Shown here one piece after another: positions 56,801-64,000 of a stretch of DNA of 64,000 nt. The position numbers and the translations under genes are program-made. This stretch comes from Leuctra nigra (taxonomy: Eukaryota; Arthropoda; Insecta; Plecoptera; Leuctridae): the NCBI GenBank assembly GCA_934045905.1, contig OW203762.1, positions 12,615,647 through 12,679,646 on the forward strand, in the 5' to 3' direction. The notes beneath the pieces are model-generated. The model saw nothing but the letters and a program-made list of their open reading frames with translations, was not told the origin of the DNA and made no database searches. Numbering within the stretch: position 1 is the first letter of the stretch; each line of letters opens with the position of its first letter.

Positions 56801-59800
56801 CACATAGTGTTTTTTTATGGGGATATCACCCCTTTTTTTAGTTTATTCTTAGAACTTGTGACGTCATATCGAATGAACAATTAATTACTAAATCCTTTGA
56901 AAAAAGTCGCCATAAACAATTTGGTAAACTAATGAAAATCAGCGTATGGTACTAAATATTTGTTTAAATGATCTTTCATGAAGAATATCAAAGGTTTCAT
57001 TCCTATCAGTCAACCGAGTTGTTCCGAGATATGGCAACACTTCGGTCTCCAAAATGGCTGCTGAACTTACTGCACTGCCACATAGAATGTATATCTATAA
57101 TTGATGTGTATCATTTTAAGCTTTCTGAATATGTTTTCATTGCATAGAGAGGGAATTATAATAATTTATAAATTTGAATTACGTCATTTCCGGTCGCATA
57201 AATAGGAAAATTCTAGTTTGACTGTTCCTATTCCATAGAGATGGCCTTTCGAATCGTTTGGCGATAGTTTCGGAACCAGTTGTCGAGACATGGACGTTAA
57301 TACCAGTTTCAAAATGGTGGCTGCAATCTCTGACCCCTTGAATTATAATTTAAACATGATTGCATTTTTATATAAACTGTCTCAAATAGTCTATTTATTG
57401 CTTGAAAATGTAAATATGTGAGATTATTAAAATGTGTGACGTCTTTTCCGGTTTCAGGTTGGGAAACTGCAAATATTACTGATAATAATACATAAGGTTG
57501 ACCGTCTAAATTGTTTAGCGCTGCTCTCGTTCAAATCCATTTAGCCGTTATTGAGATTTGATGATGTCACTTCCGGTTTCAAAATGGCGGCTTCCGGTTG
57601 GTTTTATAACAAGTCAAATGAGATATCAAAATAATCGGATCAACCTTTGTTGCCGAAATGCCAATCGATGTATTTCAAATTTCATGACGTCATTTCCGGT
57701 TTCGTTAACATAATTTTTAGTCTTTTTCTAATGATAATCCATAAAGATGACCGTACAAATCGTTTGGCGCTATTTTCGTTCCAATCGGTATAGCCGTTGT
57801 TGAGATATGATTTCACTTCCGGTTTCAAAATGGCGGCACAAAAAAAGTCATGGGGGGGAGGGCAATTCAGACGCCAAAAGTGCACACGTGGTAAAAATGT
57901 GAGATCAATAGGTTCAGCCGTTTATGCTGTGGCCTGTTTACCGGATTTGAATTCCAGGAGACTACTACTGAGATTATGAAAACCGCCCTAAAACACGGTT
58001 TTCACGGCCCTCTAGCTCGCAAAGGGCGTAACATATTGTTCCCAAATTTGGTATATGTGGTGGGGTGGGCCATAGCTCGAAATTAAGATATTTTGCAACA
58101 ATGTGAGATTTCCCAATTTTATGATCCAGTAGGCCGATAATGAGACTTTGATACTTACAGTAAAAATGGGTTTGCTCCAGCCTTTTTAAATGAGAGTGTG
58201 CGCGCGCCGTACGACTTGGCTGGCGTGGAGCGACCGCCCCACTAGATATCAAAGAAGATGGGCGGAACGTAAACATTTATAATTTCTCCCCTTCCGGTTT
58301 GAAATTTTTGTTTTTTCTTGAAGTGGAGTGTCTAGCAATACGTTGTCTTTAATGTTGCAAAATTTCATAACTCTCGGTGAACCCGTTTGACTTTTAAAAC
58401 AACAAAACTTAAAATTGTGATAACTTCACTTCTGGTTTAAATTTTTAATCGATTTTTGCAAAAGGGAGCATCCGGAATGAATTTCTATGATTCTGCCAAA
58501 TTTCAACTCGCTAGAGCGAACGATGCGATCTGCGGAGAGGGGCAATCATACCGTGGGCAGTAGACAGCCAGTAGTAGGTGAAAATAAATCACTCCTGATT
58601 CAGGCCCTAATTTTCACCCCGAAGGGATGATCGCAGCTCTTTGAAATTTGGTAGGTTTTGTTAGGTGGCTTAATATACCCGATATTAAACATGGTTTTCA
58701 ACTTCCATTTTAAACTGCGTTAATGCGAGCTGAAACCCCGAAATCACTACTTAATCCGTTGCTGTATAAGTCTCTGGTTGTAGGTTCGTCGTTATAAAAA
58801 AAAAGTAGACCTCGTATTAAAGCGGTGCTTAGCAAAGTCGAGCTAACGCCCGACAATAGATATAGCCACCAGAGTGCAGTCGTGCTTCTTGTTTTCTCGA
58901 ATAATAAGTCGCTTCTATCTGATTTTTTTTTAAATTCTGTAATCAAACTTGCCACGTCAACAAACGAGCACAAACATGTGCCCAATATGCTTCAACTCAA
59001 AAGCCTGGGCTTCTGGTCCAACATGGATTCCTGTATTTTCATTCATTTGACTAGATTCGACTCAAGGTCATGCCCAGGTGATTACGTCACAATGTTAAAA
59101 GGATAGGAAAACTGTGCGTTTGGATACAAATACGGTATGTAGCTTAGGCCCGCGGTTGCACAATGTCCCGATAAGTAAGGTAAAGTTCACTTTAGCCTAA
59201 AGTGGACTTTAGCGGTCTAGATGGCTGTGTTTCATTGGCTGTTGCCATGGTTTCAGCTGATAAATCCTACCGCTAACTTTATCGGGACATGGTGCAACTG
59301 GACCTTAGTGTAACTCACCGCTCGATCAGCCCGGCTGTCGTCCAGCTCCAGCTCCTCGCAGCAGCTCTGCTTGTCCGTACGATCTCCTGCCAGGTCCTCA
59401 CACACAGCATCCTCGCTCTCGCTGCTAGAGGAGACATAGCTCGCACGCCTCCGCCCGCCAACGGGGACCTGTAAACAAGAAACATTGTATATTAACACTT
59501 TTAATTGTATTACATTTCATTTGTCAAGAGTTACATACACTTGAAAGTTAAATACGATTGTTAAATACGATTATTTTTCGATATATATCGTATTTAACAC
59601 TTTGAAGTCGTATCAGAGGTCATAAAGTACTCCAGTGTGTGGCAATATTTATAGTCTATTAAGCGCTCTAACGAACTTTGAGATTCCCGTTCGCTTTCCC
59701 AAGCCTCTTGAGAGAAAGTTTATTGTATTAATTAGATTGTGCATTAATTAAATAGCAGATTGTTAAATGGGTTATTCCAGGTGGGTCTTTGGTCATTTTT

Positions 59801-60619
59801 ATTTTATTTTACAGTTTATTTTGTTAATAGGCTTTTTCACTGCCATTTGTTCACACTAGCGGGTGCTAGCAACGCAGAGCCAGTATAGCTGTCTCCTGAT
59901 ATAGCTAAACAAAATGTTCCTTTTCTGCTCTGTATGTTGATTGGCTCTTTGCTTGACATTTGATTAGCTCTTTGAGAAACAGCAACGACATCTACATTAC
60001 TTTTGCGAGAACAAGCCCATTGACGGGTTAGACTAATAGATCGGGTTATTTGACCTAAGTTGTACAGACATATTGTCATCTCCCTCCAGAAATATCATTT
60101 TTACGTTAGATTCATACGTAGGTAATGTACCTCAGAGGTAGAAAGGCAGAAAGTCAATTTTCTCGATATTGCCTTGTACACTTTTTGAATGATGTAATAC
60201 GCTCTATCAATTAACATGTGACTGATGTCAACAAATGCAATCATTATGAAGTCTTATAATGACTCATGTCACCATTCATATGATTGGACGAAGATATCCT
60301 CAAGAATCATTGAAATGTTCTTGCGGCCTTCTACCACTGACGTTGAATTCAATGGACTTACCCTCGGGCTGGCGCTTGAGTCATCCGTTGACGCCCCTTC
60401 CGGACGCTCAAGCCTACGTGCCTCTTGCCTCCGCTCCCGCTGTAACAGCATCCCATTCCGACGATCCCTGGCTCGCCTATCGCTGGCTAACTGCAGCTCC
60501 ATCACCCTCTCGTACATTCTCCGAAACCGCTCTCTTCTCAACACCACCATCTCAACACTCCACATCAATTCATCCAAATATTCGTCCACTACGTCCGCCA
60601 TTTCCGCTTCGTTGATCAT
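53746..60619 (-). CDS. Unrecognised five-exon gene, right paralogue
   Basis: Coding exons in order: 60619-60362, 59468-59319, 56377-56147, 54901-54763, 53879-53746; GT/AG sites and phases 0,0,0,1 as in the left paralogue. About 303 residues. Exon 1 (86 codons) is a divergent charged helix (MADVVDEYLDELMWSVEMV), exon 2 is almost unchanged from the left copy, exon 3 is Pro/Arg-rich ending NPARIRHRVHEIARRLAALE, exon 4 begins SDESTLGDNE, and exon 5 is Cys-rich (RRCCTCCKPSCC) and ends SRPRRA-stop. It lacks the tandem expansions. All exons are intact, so both copies may be functional. Function unknown. Confidence 0.75.
54086..54716. mobile_element. hAT-type MITE, 631 bp
   Basis: Bounded by the exact 8-bp duplication GTTCCACA (54078-54085 and 54717-54724), with ends GGGATTTCGGGCCC and GGCCCTG. 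The left duplication copy has the empty site (TTTCCACACAATGAATG near 46370). It contains a 14-G run. Confidence 0.8.
54763..54901 (-). CDS. Right paralogue exon 4
   Basis: 139 bp; acceptor CTGTTACAG, donor TGGT|GTAAGT. Encodes 46 residues starting SDESTLGDNEDSAIALAPPK; five residues longer than the left copy. Confidence 0.85.
54913..55250 (-). mobile_element. Helitron-like fragment, counterpart of 46550-46870
   Basis: GGGAACCGCTCTGTGTAACG and body phrases match the left-copy fragment at the same position in intron 3. Confidence 0.5.
55327..55496. mobile_element. TTA-flanked MITE
   Basis: Inverted ends TTTGTTCACACTATGACTTT and AAAGTTATGGTGTGAACAA, with TCAACTGCAGTTGA cores, between TTA trinucleotides. 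The left copy (47092-47160) keeps an internally deleted version. Confidence 0.6.
55522..56078. mobile_element. hAT MITE, 557 bp, with 8-bp target duplication
   Basis: Ends CAGTGTTGAATCCAG / CTGGATTCAACACTG and target duplication TGTACGAA (55514-55521, 56079-56086). The left duplication copy at about 47175 shows the unoccupied site (GTGTGTACAAAGCGGAACAG). Confidence 0.95.
56147..56377 (-). CDS. Right paralogue exon 3
   Basis: 231 bp, 77 codons, phase 0; acceptor CTGTTACAG, donor GAG|GTGAGT. Pro/Arg-rich (RPRPVPQPRRRPPVPAPGPA), single-unit version of the left copy's expanded exon. Confidence 0.9.
56424..58246. mobile_element. Inverted second copy of the TIR/ETS-CRE element
   Basis: Begins directly with the 400-bp palindromic MITE (56424-56822) and continues as the reverse complement of 36128-37590, ending GGCGTGGAGCGACCGCCCCA, CTAG. 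Its left boundary cuts a Helitron-like end inside intron 2 of the right paralogue. The outer TIR on the MITE side is missing, so the copy is one-ended. Confidence 0.75.
58256..58840. other. Intron sequence unique to the right copy
   Basis: No counterpart seen in the left copy and no repeat recognised. Confidence 0.4.
59147..59304. mobile_element. PIF/Harbinger-type MITE, 158 bp
   Basis: Inverted ends around TTGCACAATGTCCCGATAA / TTATCGGGACATGGTGCAA with TTA duplication (59144-59146, 59305-59307). The left copy reads straight through (AGCTTAGTGTAACTCACC). It lies 15 bp from the exon 2 donor. Confidence 0.9.
59319..59468 (-). CDS. Right paralogue exon 2
   Basis: 150 bp, 50 codons; acceptor GTTTACAG, donor GCG|GTGAGT. 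Nearly identical to 48688-48837, the most conserved exon of the pair. Confidence 0.9.
60362..60619 (-). CDS. Right paralogue exon 1 (coding part)
   Basis: 86 codons from ATG 60619 to AGG|GTAAGT. A second ATG (codon 7, MADVVDEYLDE) lies one codon downstream of the position matching the left paralogue's start and may be the real one. Much more diverged than exon 2. Confidence 0.75.
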
Positions 60620-62353
60620 AATACAAACAGAGGAAATCGTACAAATCTGTAACACAAAATCAGTTGCTGCTAAGGATGTTAAAATATGGGTGAAACATAT
60701 TTTAATATCCTTGGGAGAATTTAATATCCTGTTCCTTGGAACAGGAGGTGGAGGAACGAACGACGAGTGCACAGACGGCTGTGATCTTTTTATACCAAAC
60801 GGCTGGTGTATTGTCTACCCCGGTTTCAACTCTGCCTTGCACGTTGCTGCAAGCCAGAGAGACTGGGATGTTTGGGGATGACGACCTCCCTCCACCTGAA
60901 GGAGGTTAGTAGTGTAAATGCTACTACGTCCTTCGGATGGGATAGGACGATGCCATCCCCTTGGAGAATTTAGGCGGTTTTGCAAATTTATGACGTCATT
61001 TCCATTTTGGTATGACGTCACTTCAGGTAGATTTTAATATCCTAATTTGAAAGAAGCCGTTTTAAGGTAAGTTCTAGTTCAAGTTACATGTTAATTATAT
61101 TTATAACAGTACCCAGACAACTCAACCATAATGATAAGCATGTCAAATGCTAGCGCCATTTAGAAATGTATGTCATATTAGGGACACATCTTTTCAACTG
61201 GATCAAACATTTATATTTCAATATGTACGTGTTAAATCTTGCTCTCTTTGTTTGTAATAAATACACAATAGTTATGTTTGTAATATTGTCTCGTGGTCAA
61301 GGTAATAACTTCTCATCATGAAAATAATGATCAAGTATTATTTCACATTGTATAACAATACCTTTTCTACATCTCATGAAGTATGGACTAGCAGTGAAAT
61401 GACATTGAATTTCATATAATATCGTGTTCTACAGTTAGGGATTACTTGAGCAAGTTGGCTCAGTCTAAAACCCATTAAACTTGCACTCTGGATGCCTATA
61501 TGCTAGATCCCAAATGAATAATGATGACCTTCTTGTTTGAGCATGTTCAATGATTTACATCAGTCAAAATCAAATTCTGACTATATCCATCATATTTTAT
61601 TTATATTATCTGCAGCCTTCTTCAGGAGAAAGGCTGCTGATAGAAGCTGAAATATTGAGATTGTGATATAATAACGTTTGTGTAACGTCCAAATAAAATT
61701 TGTTTTATTTATATGAGGCAGATTTCTGTCCCCTTTTAGGAAAGAAATATTTCTTAAAAAACGATGCGCCAAGTCCTTTTTTAAGTATTTCTTGGTGATA
61801 TATTTTTTATTTCAAAAACGATTAAATATTTGTAAATGTCATTGACTTGGCTTCTTTTGATATCACTCCTTTCAGAGCAGATTTTTTTTTTATGTAAAGA
61901 GACTTGGTTTACTTTTGAAACCGAGTGTTTTTTCATGGATTTAATATTAGATATTTCAGGGTTTCAGTTTTCAGTGTTTCAGTGTAAAATAATATGAAAT
62001 ATAGAAAAAAAAATCACATACATTCATAGATAACGAATCTACACTGAGTTGGCTCAATATGTTGTTTTTCGCAAAATAAAATGTAAAATAATGTTCGTTC
62101 TACCTTCACTATGGTTGTGTAGTGCCTTGGTGACATTATAAACTAATTTACTATGTAACTTGAGTTCGAACTTACCTAAAAGTACTTCTGTAGTTTGGGC
62201 AAAAAAATTCACGTCTTACCGATTAGAAGTGTAGAAGCCCTCCAAAGTTTGTTTCCATGATTTCGCATTGACATTATTTAATTCTTCATTGTAGCACGAC
62301 TTCATTGTTATTTTGTATTGTTTAATTCTTCATAGACACAATCATGATTACGA

Positions 62354-62458
62354 CTATATTGCCATGACAACAACAAGCAGCTTGACCCCAATGACCTTGT
62401 GCCCTCGTGTCTCAGCGACGACCACCGCCTCCATGTGCTCGGCAGAGTCCTCCAACAA
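62354..62458 (-). CDS. Possible terminal exon of another gene (right copy)
   Basis: LEDSAEHMEAVVVAETRGHK...KLLVVVMAI then TAG, counterpart of 52002-52103. Only this innermost unit has the stop; further units form the 98-bp array. Confidence 0.35.
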   Translation of the reverse strand: MLEDSAEHMEAVVVAETRGHKVIGVKLLVVVMAI

Positions 62459-62888
62459 TATGCCTGGACCTTACGTCGCTTGACCCCAATGACCTTGTGC
62501 CCTCGTGTCTCAGCGACGACCACCGCCTCCATGTGCTCGGCAGTTTCGTCCAACAATATGCCTGGACCTTACGTCACTTGACCCCAATGACCTTGTGCCC
62601 TCATGTCTTAGTGACGACCACCGCCTCCATGTGCTCGGCAGAGTCCTCCAACAATATGCCTGGACCTTACGTCGCTTGACCCCAATGACCTTGTGCCCTC
62701 GTGTCTTAGCGACACCACCGCCTCCATGTGCTCGGCAGAGTCCTCCAACAATATGCCTGGACCTTACGTCGCTTGACCCTAATGACCTTGTGCCCTCGTG
62801 TCTTAGCGACACCACCGCCTCCATGTGCTCGGCAGAGTCCTCCAACAATATGCCTGGACCTTACGTCGCTTGACCCCAATGACCTTGT
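62381..62888. repeat. 98-bp tandem array, about five copies
   Basis: Starts of CTTGACCCCAATGACC at 62381, 62479, 62577, 62675, 62772 and 62869. The unit contains the exon-like AEHMEAVVVAETRGHKVIG stretch on the minus strand. It stops abruptly at 62888 in a direct junction with the next satellite. Confidence 0.95.
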
Positions 62889-64000
62889 GAGCAGCGCCAG
62901 TTGATCGGGATGCTCGCCAATCACCTGTTGCATATTACATGTTGCAGTCATCTCTAACCTCCCTCGTCGCCTCCACCCTCCATGACGTGACAACAACGCC
63001 TTCCTCTAGCAGCGCCAGATGATCGGGATGCTCGCCATTTACCTGTTGCTTGTTTATGTTGCAGTCCTCCCTAACCTCCCTCGTCGCCTCCACCCTCCAT
63101 GACGTGACAACAACGCCTTCCTCTAGCAGCGCCAGATGATCGGGATGCCCGCCAATCACCTGTTGCATATTACATGTTGCAGTCATCTCTTACCTCCCTC
63201 GTCGCCTCCACCCTCCATGACGTGACTACATCGCCTTCCTCGAGCAGCGCCAGTTGATCGGGATGCTCGCCAATCACCTGTTGCATATTACATGTTGCAG
63301 TCATCTCTAACCTCCCTCGTCGCCTCCACCCTCCATGACGTGACTACATCGCCTTCCTCGAGCAGCGCCAGTTGATCGGGATGCCCGCCAATCACCTGTT
63401 GCATATACCATGTTGCAGTCATCCCTGACCTCCCTCGTCGCCGCCACCCTCCATGACGTGACTACATCGCCTTCCTCTAGCAGCGCCAGTTGATCGGGAT
63501 GCCCGCCAATCACCTGTTGCTTATAACATATTGCAATCATCTCTTACCTCCCTCGTCGCCTCAACCCTCCATGACGTGACTACATCGCCTTCCTCGAGCA
63601 GCGCCAGTTGATCGCGATGCTCGCCAATCATCTGTTGCATGTTGCAGTCATCCCTGACCTCCCTCGTCGCCTCCACCCTCCATGACGTGACTACATCGCC
63701 TTCCTCGAGCAGCGCCAGTTGATCGGGATGCTCGCCAATCACCTGTTGCATATTACATGTTGCAGTCATCTCTAACCTCCCTTGTCGCCTCCACCCTCCA
63801 TGACGTGACTACATCGCCTTCCTCGAGCAGCGCCAGTTGATCGGGATGCCCGCCAATCACCTGTTGCATATACCATGTTGCAGTCATCCCTGACCACCCT
63901 CGTCGCCGCCACCCTCCATGACGTGACTACATCGCCTTCCTCGAGCAGCGCCAGTTGATCGGGATGCCCGCCAATCACCTGTTGCATATACCATGTTGCA
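62889..64000. repeat. 118-bp FSIP2-derived satellite, inverted array
   Basis: Same unit as 25108-29240 but in the opposite orientation (plus strand reads AATCACCTGTTGCATATTAC, ATGTTGCAG). About nine copies, with variants such as AACAACGCC, a shortened unit near 63635, and CATATACCATG. It runs off the end of the window. Confidence 0.95.

Larger units (their letters stand above)
53700..62480. repeat. Segmental duplication, right copy
   Basis: Partner of 45230-52137 in the same orientation. It carries extra insertions absent from the left copy: hAT-type (54086-54716), hAT-type (55522-56078), the inverted TIR element (56424-58246) and a PIF MITE (59147-59304). Confidence 0.9.

Overview
This 64 kb window reads as nuclear DNA of an invertebrate animal, most likely an arthropod. 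The evidence is genes split into short exons with GT...AG introns, AATAAA signals, AT-rich spacers and very dense transposon debris: Penelope, jockey-like and Ty3/Gypsy retroelements, tRNA- and 5S-derived SINEs, hAT and PIF/Harbinger MITEs, Helitron-like ends and several satellites. A weak insect gustatory-receptor-like exon at 2288-2617 hints at an insect. No database search was possible, so the species and all family names rest on motif recognition.

Left third (1-24650): almost all repeats. A hAT end opens the window. A duplicated receptor-like exon lies near 2.4 kb, and a 5S-rRNA-derived SINE at 3.3-3.6 kb. At 4900-8415 is a Penelope-like element (reverse transcriptase plus GIY-YIG endonuclease) inside equal 387-bp inverted repeats. 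Those repeats carry a hammerhead-like fold and a histone-mRNA-type stem-loop. Helitron-like copies, a tRNA-Val-like sequence inside an inverted repeat, a 36-bp minisatellite (14.8-16.0 kb), a tail-to-tail SINE pair (20.0-20.6 kb) and jockey-like remnants follow.

Middle (24706-42749): a minus-strand gene that I assemble into 13 exons whose splice phases all agree, about 629 codons. Its second exon matches the N-terminal region of fibrous sheath-interacting protein 2 (FSIP2), a sperm-tail protein. Codon 55 is an in-frame TGA. The last intron is filled with about 35 copies of a 118-bp satellite built from the acceptor and start of the last exon. Another intron is filled with an 18-bp minisatellite.

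Right third (43-64 kb): a hAT element with a perfect 8-bp target duplication, a broken Gypsy gag, then a tandem segmental duplication (about 45.2-52.1 kb and 53.7-62.5 kb). Each copy holds a five-exon minus-strand gene of a family I do not recognise: charged helix, acidic segment, proline/arginine-rich segment and Cys-rich tail. The left copy has an in-frame 129-bp coding repeat in its last exon and a 117-bp repeat in exon 3. The right copy is short but has gained at least four transposons that the left copy lacks. The window closes with a 98-bp array fused to the 118-bp FSIP2-derived satellite in inverted orientation, which predicts an inverted copy of the FSIP2-like gene end beyond the window.

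Overall the locus is a cluster of rapidly changing genes in which exons or exon edges have repeatedly seeded tandem arrays. A link to sperm function is an inference from the FSIP2 match only.
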